Shown: positions 1 through 18,597, numbered from the stretch's first letter. The stretch: DNA of 64,000 bases from Vicia villosa (GCF_029867415.1 NW_026705925.1:1-64000); one strand, 5' to 3'. Translations and numbers: made by a program. The notes: a model not told the origin generated them from the sequence alone.

Positions 1-2050
<2,050 letters not shown>

Positions 2051-2701
2051 ATTCATAGGAATTTATCGTGGATTAATATTTGGTACATGCTGATAATAAA
2101 AAGACTTAGAAAATTCTAAAATATAATTATAACAATAATAAAACATCTATAAATATTACAGTCAAACTTCATTACTCAATTGATCTGATCTGGATCTGAG
2201 TCTAAAACACACACAATAGAGCACTCCCAGGCATATTGCAAAAAGTACAAGTCCCGCAAATATCGACAAAGCAATCGCCGACTTTGGAGTAGATTTCTTA
2301 AGGTTCCTGTTAGGGTTTGTTGTCCAAGGAAACATTGCTTGACGCGGTGTATATAAGAAAGGGTCTGGTAATATAGAATAAAATTGTTTTTCAGAATTAG
2401 AAAGAATAAAATAAAAACACATTTTCAGAATGAGAAAGAAGAAAAAAAAAGAAAAAAATAGAGTAGCAAGGGCGGAAACACACAAAAATATGACAAATAT
2501 GGTAGGAATAGTGAAAATAGTGAACCAACTAAATTTAATCATACTTTTTTTGAATACCACCTCATTCCATAAATATAAGATCACATAAATAAAATTGTGT
2601 TAATTAAAAAAAGAAAAGTAGATTATAGTATTAAATTTATATACACGACACACAAACATAATACATGCAACCGCGCACGCACGCGCACACACACATATGT
2701 G

Positions 2702-2788
<87 letters not shown>

Positions 2789-4082
2789 GTGTGTGTTATA
2801 TAAATGCATCAATAATATCAAAATTTATATTAATTATGAAGAATTTAAAAATAATGACAATGTTAATACATATGTTGTGTTACTATTAAATTTGTAATTC
2901 ATGTTACATGAAATATTATCCAAAAAAAAATAACTAATACTTAAAAATATTATAATTATTTTTTTTAAAAAAATCAAATTGATAATATCATTGTTAATTA
3001 CAAGTAATTCATATAAATAAAAATATTTCTATAAAGAAAATTTAGAGGTACATAAAATTTAGTAACCACAAAAGTAAAAAAAATATATTAAATAAGCAAA
3101 CTTTAATATATTTATAAGATTAAAGTATTAATTTAAATTTGAGTTGTTACGTATTTCCTTCTAATAGCTATCTCTAAAATTTATAGGTTTATTATGTTGA
3201 TTTTAAATTTTTAATTCACGTTACATCAATATCCCATAAATACAATAAAAAAAATTAATTAAATATGTTTTACCGACTAATTGGTTTCAATTTAATTTTA
3301 TTAAAATATTTATAATAATTATATTTATGTAATATTTAATAGGATAATTGACAGCCACATTAAAAGATTGACAGTCACATTAAAAGATCAAAATAAATAA
3401 TTATAGATCAAATAAATTAAATGAATGATATAAAAAAAATTTGAATTTTTGTGGATAAAAGTTGAGAGAAGAAAGAAGCCACATCATCAAATTATTGACA
3501 TGGCAAAATATTAGAAAATGTGTTGGGTGTCCGTATAGATATGTGTTTGTTTATATGATTTCAGTTAGTTATTTGGAGGAACATTTAATTTGTGTATTTA
3601 GTTGGCTAGTTTTATTTTTTAAATTAATATTTAATCTTTAATATTTAATTTAACAATTTAATCTTAAATTTAAATTTATGGATAAATGAGTAAAAATTAA
3701 ATAGTTAAATCATTAAATCAAAACTAAAATTATTAGAAAAAAAATTATACGAAATAATATATTTGAACCAAAATATAAAATGAAATTACTCATCACTAGT
3801 TAATTAATTATCAAAGAATAGAATATTTTATTTCAAAATAGTTAATTTCCTTTTTTAGCAAATTTTTCTATCAATTACTAAAACATTTGTATTTAAGGGA
3901 TTCAAATAACTTGATTTATCCAAGGCTACTAAGTGGCTGCAAAATTGGCCGCCGGCAAATTGACTGCCGAGGATCCGAATACTACTCCAAACCCCCATAT
4001 TAAAAAACAAATAGAATATATTGTAATAAAACATCGCATTAGTATTTAATTATAATTATAAAATAATAATTATAATAATTAT
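2051..4082. repeat. Array unit 2 (subtype II)
   Basis: Small ORF at 2162-2335, AT tract about 2706-2784 flanked by (CA)n on the left and (TG)n on the right, so the tract and its flanks form one long inverted repeat. Subtype II marks are TTGGAGGAAC near 3572 and AGTGGCTGC near 3930. Confidence 0.85.
2162..2335 (-). CDS. 57-aa membrane micro-ORF, unit 2
   Basis: Same ORF as in unit 1, intact, with one substitution in the membrane segment (ALSIFAG instead of ALLIFAG). Same caveats as unit 1. Confidence 0.35.
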   Translation of the reverse strand: MFPWTTNPNRNLKKSTPKSAIALSIFAGLVLFAICLGVLYCVCFRLRSRSDQLSNEV

Positions 4083-4716
4083 ATTCATAGGAATTTATCG
4101 TGGATTAATATTTGGTACATGCTGATAATAAAAAGACTTAGAAAATTCTAAAATATAATTATAACAATAATAAAACATCTATAAATATTACAGTCAAACT
4201 TCATTACTCAATTGATCTGATCTGGATCTGAGTCTAAAACACACACAATAGAGCACTCCCAGGCATATTGCAAAAAGTACAAGTCCCGCAAATATCAACA
4301 ATGCAATCGCCGACTTTGGAGTAGATTTCTTAAGGTTCCTGTTAGGGTTTGTTGTCCAAGGAAACATTGCTTGACGCGGTGTATATAAGAAAGGATCTGG
4401 TAATATAGAATAAAATTGTTTTTCAGAATTAGAAAGAATAAAATAAAAACACATTTTCAGAATTAGAAAGAAGAAAAAAAAGAAGAAATAGAGTAGCAAG
4501 GGCGGAAACACACAAAAATATGAAAAATATGGTAGGAATAGTGAAAATAGTGAACCAACTAAATTTAATCATACCTTTTTTTGAATACCACCTCATTCCA
4601 TAAATATAAAATCACATAAATTAAATTGTGTTAATTAAAAAAAAAAAAGTAGATTATAGTATTAAATTTATATACACGACACACAAACATAATACATGCA
4701 AGCGCGCACGCACGCG

Positions 4717-4783
<67 letters not shown>

Positions 4784-6078
4784 GTTATATAAATGCATCA
4801 ATAATATCAAAATTTAAATTAATTATGAAGAATTAAAAAATAATGACAATGTTAATACATATGTTGTGTTACTATTAAATTTGTAATTCATGTTACATGA
4901 AATATTATCTCAAAAAAAAAAATAACTAATACTTAAAAATATTATAATTATTTTTTAAAAAAAAATCAAATTGATAATATCATTGTTAATTACAAGTAAT
5001 TCATATAAATAAAAATATTTCTATAAAGAAAATTTAGAGGTACATAAAATTTAGTAACCACAAAAGTAAAAAAATATATTAAATAAGCAAACTTTAATAT
5101 ATTGATAAGATTAAAGTATTAATTTAAATTTGAGTGGTTACATATTTACTTCTAGCTAATAGCTATCTCTAAAATTTATAGGTTTATTATGTTGATTTTA
5201 GATTTTTAATTCACGTTACATCAATATCCCATAAATATAATAAAAAAAATTAATTAAATATGTTTTACCGACTAATTGGTTTCAATTTAGTTTTATTAAA
5301 ATATTTATAATAATTATATTTATGTAATATTTAATAGGATAATTGACAGCCACATTAAAAGATTGACAGTCACATTAAAAGATCAAAATAAATAATTATA
5401 GATCAAATAAATTAAATAAGAATGATATAAAAAAATTTTGAATTTTTGTGGATAAAAGTTGAGAGAAGAAAGAAGCCACATCATCAAATTATTGACATGG
5501 CAAAATATTAGAAAATGTGTTGGGTGTCCGTATAGATATGTGTTTGTTTATATGATTTCAGTTAGTTATTTGTAGGAACATTTAATTTGTGTATTTAGTT
5601 GGCTAGTTTTATTTCTTAAATTAATATTTAATCTTTAAGATTTAATTTAACAATTTAATCTTAAATTTAAATTTATGGATAAATGAGTAAAAATTAAATA
5701 GTTAAATCATTAAATCAAAACTAAAATTATTAGAAAAAAAATTATACGAAATAATATATTTGAACCAAAATATAAAATGAAATTACTCATCACTAGTTAA
5801 TTAATTATCAAAGAATAGAATATTTTATTTCAAAATAGTTAATTTCCTTTTTAATCAAATTTTTCTATCAATTACTAAAACATTTGTATTTAAGGGATTC
5901 AAATAACTTGATTTATCCAAGGCTACTAAGTGCCTGCAAAATTGGCCGCCGGCAAATTGACTGCCGAGGATCCGAATACTACTCCAAACTCCCATATTAA
6001 AAAAAAATAGAATATATTGTAATAAAACATCGCATTAGTATTTAATTATAATTATAAAATAATAATTATAATAATTAT
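4083..6078. repeat. Array unit 3 (subtype I)
   Basis: Almost identical to unit 1 over its length, including the small ORF (4194-4367) and subtype I marks. Its AT tract (about 4730-4775) is the shortest in the array, which accounts for much of its short period of 1996 bp. Confidence 0.85.
4194..4367 (-). CDS. 57-aa membrane micro-ORF, unit 3
   Basis: Identical in protein sequence to the unit 1 copy (ALLIFAG form), consistent with units 1 and 3 belonging to one subtype. Confidence 0.35.
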   Translation of the reverse strand: MFPWTTNPNRNLKKSTPKSAIALLIFAGLVLFAICLGVLYCVCFRLRSRSDQLSNEV

Positions 6079-9639
<3,561 letters not shown>

Positions 9640-11792
9640 TGTAATACCCCACACATATTTGTCTAGAATAATATGCATAAGTATTAAATATGGTTTCATA
9701 AAGACAACGATTACATAATGTCGCAGCGGAAAGATAATAAAAACATCACAAGCACGAGGTACAAAAGCCGAATGTATCATGGCCAAGATGATAATACATC
9801 CAAAATAGTACAATATCCAACAAGGTACTACAAAAGCAAAAAAATGCGAACAAAAGATAATATCTAGCAACAACGTCAAAGGACTAATCCGCCTTGCCTT
9901 TGCCACGATCTTGCCTTGAACCACCTGAAAAAGATAGAATTGGAATGGGATGAGATTACTAAATCTCAGTGAGTCCACCTATCCTATTAGTCCACTCGGA
10001 TCTAAAGCGAGCATGCAAAACAAACGAATCCACCATGGATTCGGGCAATCCTCACATCCGGTACAAGTACGGAGCAACTAAATGATTTATCCACCATTGG
10101 ACTCATCGCATACAAACACACAAGTATATCACAAACAAGTATGCAAAACCCGTATCCATATACGGGGAATCAAGAAGTGTAATAAACCTCGGCTAGATTA
10201 TGGAACGAACGCACCCTCGATGAGTCCACCCATGCCTAGTGTCAAGGGACTTGTACAAGCTCACTACAAGATGGTTAAACGGGTTCGCACAAGCCTAAGT
10301 GGCCGCGAGATGACATTAGCCTAAGTGGCGTCATTGTCCCATTAACCTTCTTTACGCAAGTGGGTTACGCCGAGTACAAACCGCCACCTTGACGCATGGT
10401 CCCACCGGGCAAAAGCCTAGTATTAGTCTACATGACTTTACTAGAGGTGAGTTACAATCATTATGTAATAGCCTACATGGCCACATAACCCCACCATACC
10501 GAGCACGCAAGTGTGTCAACGTCAATGAGTATAAGCCCCTCACGGCACTCACGAGCACACTACAACAGTAGCTCAGGTGCGGGACCTCTGATCCTAACAT
10601 CGGACTATTCCACGGACCACATGATCCAGGATAATACCTTACATCATAGTAAGAGGTATATCCCAACCTAGCCCCCGGCCACTTCGATTCAAGCATACGT
10701 ACACACATCAAGTGTAATATCATAATACAAACCAATCCGAATGTTCAACCAAAACATTGGACATTAATATAGATCCATACTTATCTCATCAAGGTATTCA
10801 AAATCAATCACAATTGAATAGACAAGGATTTATGGAATAAACTTATCCAACATTATGTATAATATTCCATATAAACAAAATGAATGGAATTATCGGTAAT
10901 GTGTGTCATAAAACACCACTCTTCAGACATTCATATGCATATTAATAATTAAGGAGGGGTCCGATTACGATTAGAATCCGAAACTGCCCTCAGGGGAAGG
11001 AAAAATATAATTCCGCCCAGCACTGGCCGCTTAGCGGCCTGCAAGCGGGCTTTCCAGTGGCGAACCTCAACTGTTCCTCCGCTTAGCGGCCTCGCGATAA
11101 TTATTTTTCTACAAACAGCATCCTCCGCTTAGCGGCCAAGGTGGGTCCGCTCAGCGGGATTGCGAATTTCTGGAAAAATGCTCAGTATCCGCTCAGCGGC
11201 CTTAGTCCGCTCAGCGGACCATAGCAGATGCAGAAAAACGCAGAACTCATCAGTTCTGTCCTGGGGTACCCTAACCCCTTAAATCCACCTGCATGCACGA
11301 ATCAAGGGTATATCCAGCCAGTACAATGTATAAACAAGTGATAAACCACATTAAAACATGTTATTAGCAAGAATTTCAGACATAATCTCTCATAACCCTT
11401 AAACCCCAAAAGTCCCCAATTAAATCAAAACCCCATTTTCTATCTAGGGACTCACCTTAGATGAACGAAGTAGAGCTGGAGCAAGGGAGATTTGGACGAA
11501 AATCAGAGCTTTGGGACAAATTCTTGAACATGCAAGGGTTGAAGTTCTTGGAGTGGCTTTCCTTCTCTTCTCTTCCTCTTCTATTTCACGTTTCCAATCC
11601 TTCCTCCCACAAAATCTATTTTTTGTTCACAATGAAGAGGAATTGCCTTAGCCAAACAACTCCTTACTCTAATTAAGTGCACTAAGACTATAATGCCCTC
11701 CAACTAGGTCCAATTGTCCAATTTGCCATTTAGTTCTATCTCAACTAATGTTATTACCATTTATTCTAAAAGGGAATAAATAGGACATTACA
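9640..11792 (-). repeat. Tekay 3' LTR (complete, 2153 bp)
   Basis: Plus-strand limits are TGTAATACCCC at 9640 and GGACATTACA at 11783-11792, so in element orientation the LTR starts TGTAATGTCC and ends GGGGTATTACA (TG...CA). The right boundary is set by the adjacent polypurine tract and the left by homology with 16375 and by the break in the array. Short open frames inside it have no coding features. A 195-bp cluster of GC palindromes lies at 11025-11219. Confidence 0.92.
11025..11219. repeat. Cluster of six CCGCT(T/C)AGCGG palindromes in Tekay LTR
   Basis: Palindromic 11-mers CCGCTTAGCGG or CCGCTCAGCGG occur within 11025-11039, 11079-11089, 11124-11134, 11147-11157, 11189-11199 and 11205-11219. 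The first and last extend to 15-mers (GGCC..., GTCC...). They lie about 570-770 bp inside the LTR from its 5' end. They could be binding sites in U3 or small cruciforms; function is unknown. A single related core (CGCTTAGCAGG) appears in the LTR remnant near 29193. Confidence 0.8.
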
Positions 11793-11806
11793 TTCTCCCC
11801 CCCTTA
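11793..11806 (-). other. Tekay polypurine tract
   Basis: On the minus strand an AATAAGGGGGGGAGAA run directly abuts the 3' LTR start (TGTAATGTCC). Position and composition are those of the plus-strand primer site. Confidence 0.9.
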
Positions 11807-11834
11807 TTTAGGATTCGTCCTCAAATTCGAAAAC

Positions 11835-14800
11835 TTACCAGAACAAAGGGTAGGATTCACGCATCTCCGACTCAAGCTCCCACGTAGCTTCCTCAGGACG
11901 CACTTCGTCCCACAACACTTTTACGAGAGGTATCTCTTTGTTCCTTAGGGACTTGCTAGCATGCTCCAAAATACCGCAGGGCTGTGGATCATAGAAGAGA
12001 TCTGGTTCTACCTCAACGGAATCTGGGAGGATAGGGTGAAAAGTGTCAGGCACGAACCTTCGGAGTTGAGATACATGGAACACATCATGCAGTCCGGATA
12101 GTGAAGGTGGCAATGCCAACTGATAAGCCACTTCGCCCACCCGACTCAAAATCTGGTATGGTCCCACATATCTCGGACTAAGCTTGCGCATTTTGAACGG
12201 TCCTCCCAATCTTAATCTCGGGGTAACCTTCAAATACATGTGGTCTCCAACATTGAATTCCAAAGGCCTCCTCCGCTTGTCCGCATAATTTTTCTGTCGG
12301 TCTTGAGCTTTCTTAAGGTTGTCCCGGATCACTTTAACCTTCTCAGTGGTTTCTTGTAAAATCTCCGGTCCAAGAATACTCTTTTCTCCCACTTCAATCC
12401 AACATAGTGGTGATCGACATTTCCTTCCATATAGGGCCTCATAGGGAGCCATACCCAAACTAGCATGGTAACTGTTATTATAGGCGAACTCTACCAACGG
12501 TAAATGATCCTTCCAACTCCCGCCTTCTTCCAGAATACAAGCTCTTAACATATTTTCTATCGTCTGAATGGTTCTTTCCGTTTGTCCGTCAGTTTGAGGA
12601 TGATTAGAAGTACTCATATCCAGTCTAGTCCCCATTTCCTTATGGAACGCCTTCCAGAATCTTGAAGTGAACTTTGGATCCCGATCAGACACTATACTGG
12701 ATGGCACACCATGCAATCGTACAATCTCCGCTATGAAAAGTCTCGCGAGGTGTATCACCTTGTGAGTCGTCTTTATAGGCAAAAAGTGAGCAGACTTAGT
12801 CAACCTGTCCACTATTACCCATATAGAATCATATCCACCTCGAGCACGAGGTAATCCCACAATGAAGTCCATGGAGATAGAATCCCATTTCCACACAGGT
12901 ATCTCCAACGGCTGCAACATTCCGCCTGGTCGCTGATGTTCAATCTTAACCTGTTGGCAGATAGGACACTGTGCCACATATTCTGCAATCTCCTTCTTCA
13001 TTCCTGGCCACCAAAAGTCTTTCTTCAAATCTTGATACATTTTGGTCGACCCAGGATGAATAGAAAATTTACTCTTGTGCGCCTCATCGAGAATTAAGCG
13101 TTTCAGTTCAACATCATCCGGTATACACATTCTTCCCTTAAATGAAAGAAGTCCATCAGGTGCTCTATTAAAGTCGGGCATACACTCACTTGCTTGCAAT
13201 TGTTCGTCATATCCTTGAGTCACTCGAACTCTCTCTCGCAGTTCGTTCTGAATACTCAAGTTACTAATTAGTACACCATTGGGTGTCCAATCGAACTGGA
13301 GGTTGAGGTTCCGAAACTTCTCTAATAATCCATGCTCTAACATCATCAACTCTGCAACCCGAAATTCCTTCCTGCTTAAGGCATCCGCTACTTTATTAGC
13401 CTTCCCTGGATGGTATTTCAGTTCAAAGTCGAAATCTTTAAGATACTCCATCCATCTTCTTTGTCGCATGTTCAACTCCTTCTGATCAAAGAGGTATCTT
13501 AGGCTTTTATGGTCACTGAACATCTCAAAGTGGACGCCATACAAGTAGTGTCACCACACTTTAAGCGCAAAGACTATTGCCGCAAGCTCAAGATCATGAG
13601 TAGGGTAATTCTCTTCATGAGATTTCAATTGTCGAGACGCATAAGCCACGACTTTACCGTCTTGCATCAATACTCCGCCTAAACCTTTCTTAGAAGCATC
13701 ATAGAACACTTCGTAAGATCGGTCTGGGTCTGGAATCACTAGTACAGGTGCAGTAGTCAACTTCTTCTTAAGTTTCTGAAAACTCTCCTCACATTCAGAG
13801 TCCCACTCAAATGCAACCTCCTTCCGAGTAAGTCTTGTCAATGGTAATGCTAGTTTAGCGAATCCCATGATAAATCTCCGGTAATAACCTGCCAAACCCA
13901 GGAAACTTCTGACTTCTGTCACACTCTTCGGTCGATCCCAATTCACCACCGCTTCTACTTTAGAAGGATCTACTGCCACGCCTCCTCCTGAGATGACGTG
14001 ACCAAGGAAACTTACTTCGGATAGCCAGAATTCACACTTACTGAACTTGGCATACAATTGCTTCTCTCGAAGAGTAGATAACACAATCCGCAAATGCTCT
14101 ACGTGTTCTTCCGGAGAACGTGAATACACCAAGATGTCATCAATGAAGATCACTACAAACTGATCCAGGTATGGTTGAAAAATTAGATTCATATAATCCA
14201 TGAAAACCGCCAGAGCATTAGTCACACCAAAAGGCATAACTAAAAACTCGTAATGACCATACCGAGTCCTGAATGCAGTCTTAGGTACATCTGAACTCTT
14301 AACCCGAATCTGATGATACCCTGACCTGAGATCAATCTTCGAGAACACACTGGCTCCTTTCAACTGATCTAGGAGGTCATCAATCCGCGGTAAGGGGTAT
14401 TTGTTCTTTATAGTGACCTTATTCAGCTGACGATAGTCGATGCACAAACGCATACTCCCATCCTTCTTTTTCACCAATAGAATAGGCGCTCCCCATGGAG
14501 AAACACTGGGCCGAATAAAATGCTTAGCTAGAAGCTCTTCTAGCTGGCTCTTCAGTTCTCTGAGTTCAATAGGAGACATCCTATATGGAGTGATAGAAAC
14601 TGGGGCAGTACCAGGAATAAGATCAATTGAGAATTCCGCTTCCCTTTCCGGAGGAAGAGAAGTGATATCCTCAGGAAAGACATCAGGATATTCGCACACT
14701 ACAGGTATCTCCGACAATACCACTCTCACGGAGGGTTCCTCGGAAAGAACCAAAAGAAAAGATCTTTCTTGTGAAAAGAGATAATTGACCGCGCTGATCG

Positions 14801-16217
14801 TACCTTCAATCCACTTGGTAATTGCATCATCGGAGGATGTTTCTTTAGCAGGAATGAATATGGCTTTTTCCTTGCAACCAATATATACCGAATTAAGAGA
14901 CAACCAATCCATTCCAAGAATGACATCAAGTCTCTTAAGAGGTAAACAAATTAGATCGATCGGAAAGTCACAGCCATTAAAAGATACTGAACAATCCTTA
15001 CAAATCAGTCGAGCCTCCACGGTATCATCTGTTGCCGAAGAAATGACCATAGGATCGGGTAATGGAGTAACTTCCAAACCAAGTTGACAAACACACTCGG
15101 TTGAAATGAAGGAATGGGTAGCTCCACAATCAACTAAAACACATAATGGTTGGTTATTCACATAACAAGTACCTGCGATGAGATTGTTGTTTCCTTTGGC
15201 CTTTCTTGCATCTAAGACATAAACACGACCTGTAGTCCTCTCCTGATCTTTCTTCTTTGGACAAAACGGGGATTTGTGACCCGACTCGCCACATCTGAAA
15301 CAAGTAATTGGAGTAGGTTCGCACTCCCCAGCATGTTTCTTCTTGCACTTGTGACAATAAGGAGGTTGAGCCGATTGGTCGCCATATCCTTGCTTCTTCT
15401 TTGGTGGAAAACTACGGGGCTTCAAGTGTTGAGCAGATTTTCCTTATTCCTTGTAGTTAGTCCTGTTCTGGTTCCTCTCTTCTTGAACCCTCTTTAGACT
15501 GTTCTCCGCAACATAACATTGCCTCAAACATTCAGCATAAGTAGTAAACTCCCTCTGGGATACACTATGAGCAATGTCGGCCCTCAAACCCATCAAGAAT
15601 TGATCAATCTTCCATAACTCATCAGGAGCATAAACAGCCTGTCGTGAGTAATCAGCCATGTCTTCAAACTTTTCAGCATACTCGGAAACAGACAAGTTGC
15701 CTTGCTTGAAATTCTGGAATTCTCTTTCTCTTTGGGTTCGAACACTGTTAGGGAAATACTTCTCCAGAAATGCCGCCTTGAAATGATGCCAGTCTTTAGG
15801 GATCTCCTGGGTAGTGAAATAGGTAGATGCAGTATTCCACCACCTAAGAGCTGGTCCTTTCATCTTCTGAGTAGCAAAAATCACCTTCTCTTCTTCATTA
15901 CACTGAATTTCCTGAAATATCCTCTCCATACTAGCCAACCAATCATGAGCTACCACTGGGTCTAGACTACCTGCAAATTCTGGAGGATCCATCCTGAAGA
16001 AAGCACGAAAATCTGGCCCTGTTGGAGCTTGTGGAACAGGAACTGGAGCAGGAGGTTGTTGTCCCTGCATACCCTGCATCATCTGCATCATCATCAGATT
16101 CTGCTGTTGCATCTGTTGCATTATCTGTTGCCAAGGTACGCCTGCATTCCCAGCTGCTTGCTCGGGTTCCACATTTCTAGTTCTCGGCCTTCCGGGACCT
16201 CTGCGTTGCTCAGCCAT
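11835..16217 (-). pseudogene. gag-pol: Tekay gag-pol polyprotein with two nonsense codons
   Basis: One frame of 1461 codons from the ATG at 16217 to the stop at 11835. It is interrupted only by TAA at 15444-15446 (codon 258, just before the gag zinc knuckle) and TGA at 13551-13553 (codon 889, in RNase H). Both fit single C-to-T changes (CAA to TAA, CGA to TGA). Order of domains: Gln/Met-rich N-terminus; gag capsid region; CCHC knuckle [14 protein letters not shown] (306-319); aspartic protease [12 protein letters not shown] (active Asp about 363, DCG where DSG is usual); RT with FIDD (691-694); RNase H; integrase with HHCC and catalytic D1117, D1178 and E1214 (D-x35-E); C-terminal chromodomain (about 1411-1460, EEATWELE). 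The upstream ATG at 16325 is in frame, but MAEQRRGPGRPR at 16217 resembles a normal gag start. Otherwise complete; can act only if the stops are bypassed. Confidence 0.93.
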
Positions 16218-16360
16218 CTCCCTGTCTGTCCTACACACGGAATTAAGTTGATCAGGCTCAATGCCATAGGTAAGACATACGGAATCATGCCGGCTATACA
16301 CATATGAGGCAGAATTGTACTGCATTATGATGTGTCTTTAGCAAAGCCGAGAATCGACCT

Positions 16361-16372
16361 GCTCTGATACCA
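16361..16372 (-). other. Primer-binding site, tRNA-iMet type
   Basis: Minus strand reads TGGTATCAGAGC, the standard plant initiator-Met PBS, two bases inside the 5' LTR edge at 16375. Confidence 0.95.
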
Positions 16373-16374
16373 AC

Positions 16375-16719
16375 TGTAATACCCCACACATATTTGTCTA
16401 GAATAATATGCATAAGTATTAAATATGGTTTCATAAAGACAACGATTACATAATGTCGCAGCGGAAAGATAATAAAAACATCACAAGCACGAGGTACAAA
16501 AGCCGAATGTATCATGGCCAAAATGATAATACATCCAAAATAGTACAATATCCAACAAGGTACTACAAAAGCAAAAAAATGCGAACAAAAGATAATATCT
16601 AGCAACAACGTCAAAGGACTAATCTGCCTTGCCTTTGCCACGATCTTGCCTTGAACCACCTGAAAAAGATAGAATTGGAATGGGATGAGATTACTAAATC
16701 TCAGTGAGTCCACCTATCC
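16375..16719 (-). repeat. Tekay 5' LTR, 345-bp 3' part only
   Basis: Matches 9640-9984 with two differences. Homology ends after CACCTATCC at 16719; the next base begins Tat-derived sequence. U3 and the promoter region of this LTR are missing, so the copy cannot start its own full transcript from here. Confidence 0.93.
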
Positions 16720-18034
16720 CAACCAAGGTATTTGGGTTCCAACCCACATATTATCTTATGATCTTAACCAAATAATTAAACTGACATTTACCTTGTCATT
16801 GCAGGAAGACGCTGGCACTGCTACTTCAGGTTTCAAGGACCATGGCTTTACCATTAATGTTGACAAACTTTACAGTAATTGTCAAACTTTAACTTTCGTT
16901 AACTAAACTCCTCAAAAGTTTATTTTTATGACTAACTTTACTCTGTTTAACATAGGTACCTCTCAAAATCAAACTCATGTTCTTTCTCCAGTCTTTGAAG
17001 ACGTTAGGCCAATTGCTACCATATTGCCTAATGAACCAGTCGAAGAAAGTCACTCTACTGACGAATCCCCACCTACTCATCAAAACAAAAATTTGGAAGA
17101 AGATCACCCATTCTCAGGCAGCGACAATGTGAACCCCCAAACACATGACAGTGAAGATACTGCGTCGGAGCGAGATGCTATGGAGGAAATTTCTCAACCA
17201 GCAAAACAAGATCCTTAAGGTACTTCGACTCTTGAGACGAAAACCATTCCTGAGACAACTTCGGCGCTTGCCCCTGTGAAGCCTACTCCTTTGGAGCTGG
17301 AACAGCTTAAGCAAACTGATCCTCTTAGTTTCTTAAAGGCCATCATGGATGCGAATACTTCTTCACCTTCGGAGCTTAATGTCTCTCCAGTTGCAACTGT
17401 AGAATCTGGTGATAAAGAAGACATTCCTAGCCTCCTCTAACAAATAAAGGAGAGATTCTTTGGGGTTAATCTTGTAGATGTCCTCAACCGGGAACCCATT
17501 AAGAGTCACAACTTAAATCAACTTCTAAAGAAGGTAGATTTGCTTCAAGTTTCCACAGAAGTTTCAGAGGTAATTGTTCTGTTAGGCTCTCTACTCGAGC
17601 AACTCCAGGCCAACATTCTTCGAAGGCAAAATGTCGAAAAAGAGCTGTCTGAGACAAAGGCCTCTCATGACTCTTCATGGAACTCTGCTGTGGACGCAAC
17701 AAAACAAGGTGAGGCCCTCAAGCTCAAACATTCAGAAAATCAAAAGGCCTTTGATGATTATGAGAAGAACATCAACTCCTGGAAACAAGAGATAAAAGCA
17801 CTCGAGGGCAAGATAAAAGAAGCTGAACGTTGTCAGGCAGCCATACAAAAATCTAACCAACAAGATTTGCTCGAAGTGGTGCAGTCGGGCATTAGACATT
17901 TCGAGACTGCACAGAAATTAGTGCCAAAAATCGAAAGTTTGAAGAAACAACGGGCACTAATCGAGCTTCGTATGTCTTCGTGGGAGACTCAATATTTGAA
18001 GATCAAAACGGATCTCCCTAAGGATTTTAACTAG
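16720..18034 (+). pseudogene. Antisense gene X: 5'-truncated, spliced, coiled-coil C-terminus
   Basis: Plus-strand gene antisense to the host element. A likely intron 16728-16804 (GTATTT...TTGCAG) ends at exon 16805-16874. A second intron 16875-16955 (81 bp, GTAATT...CATAG with a CTAAC branch-like site) joins it in phase to exon 16956-18034. The last exon stays in one frame to a TAG at 18032 but has TAA at 17216-17218 and 17438-17440. The protein has an acidic, Ser/Thr/Pro-rich part followed by a Lys/Glu-rich heptad-like coiled coil (about 17540-18030). The 5' exons are lost at the 16719 junction. No catalytic motif is visible. It may be the C-terminal half of a gene related to neighbour Y, but that is inference. 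Confidence 0.6.
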
Positions 18035-18597
18035 ATATTTTCAGTCCTGTTACTTGTTGCACCTTTGTTTTGTAATCGAGACTACCGTAGACTCATAATA
18101 TTTGTATGCTTGACTCCCATCTATATCTATAATGTTTGCCAGCACTACTTTCAGCGAATCTAAACATTTCTGCCAAAATATATCCTTAGATTCTCTACAG
18201 TGCTTTTCATTTAATGCAACGTGTAGAATCCTGAACATCTTTCGCAGCGTTCTTGCCTCTAGACTTGACGTTTCCACTTCTTCTAGCCATAATCATTATT
18301 AAAAGTGACGTCACTTTCTCCAAAACATCGGTTTTAAGACGTGCGTGCATCAGTTTAATGATTACTTCTCAACTTCCAAGGGCGGGAAACGGCGGAAGCC
18401 ATAACTTCTTTCTTTGGAAAACCAACCGCAGTCCAATCACTCATTAAAAATTAAAACCCACCCTTCAGTATTCCCAGTCTATATAAAGGGTCAAATATTG
18501 GTCTTCATTTCTTCATTCATGCGTTTTCTCTCCAAACCAAACACAGAAAAAAGAAAAACACACAACTTCTCTTTCAGAACAACTTTCTTATCTTGCA
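18035..18597 (+). promoter_or_regulatory. Gene X 3' flank and gene Y promoter
   Basis: The left part is a T-rich 3' flank of gene X (TTTGTTTTGTAATCG near 18064). The right part looks like a plant pol II promoter: CCAATCAC at 18433-18440, TATATAAA at 18480-18487, then a C/A-rich presumed leader of about 80-110 bases with CTTCATTTC runs, ending in TCTTGCA before the ATG at 18598. No other gene is seen here. Confidence 0.6.

Larger units (their letters stand above)
9640..16719 (-). mobile_element. Ty3/gypsy Tekay (Del-type chromovirus), 5' LTR truncated
   Basis: Order on the minus strand: partial 5' LTR (16719-16375), PBS (16372-16361), gag-pol (16217-11835), polypurine tract, complete 3' LTR (11792-9640). 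A C-terminal chromodomain, gag with a CCHC knuckle and an iMet PBS place it in the Tekay/Del chromoviruses. Over the 345 bp present in both LTRs I count two differences (A/G near 9806 versus 16526; C/T near 9890 versus 16625), so the insertion is recent. The element sits in the fifth unit of the array. The right end was lost at a junction with the Tat element at 16719/16720, so no TSD can be confirmed. Confidence 0.93.

Noticed and set aside
11461..11676. ORF in the Tekay LTR
   Set aside because: Plus-strand frame inside an LTR of a minus-strand element, with no domain or conserved partner.
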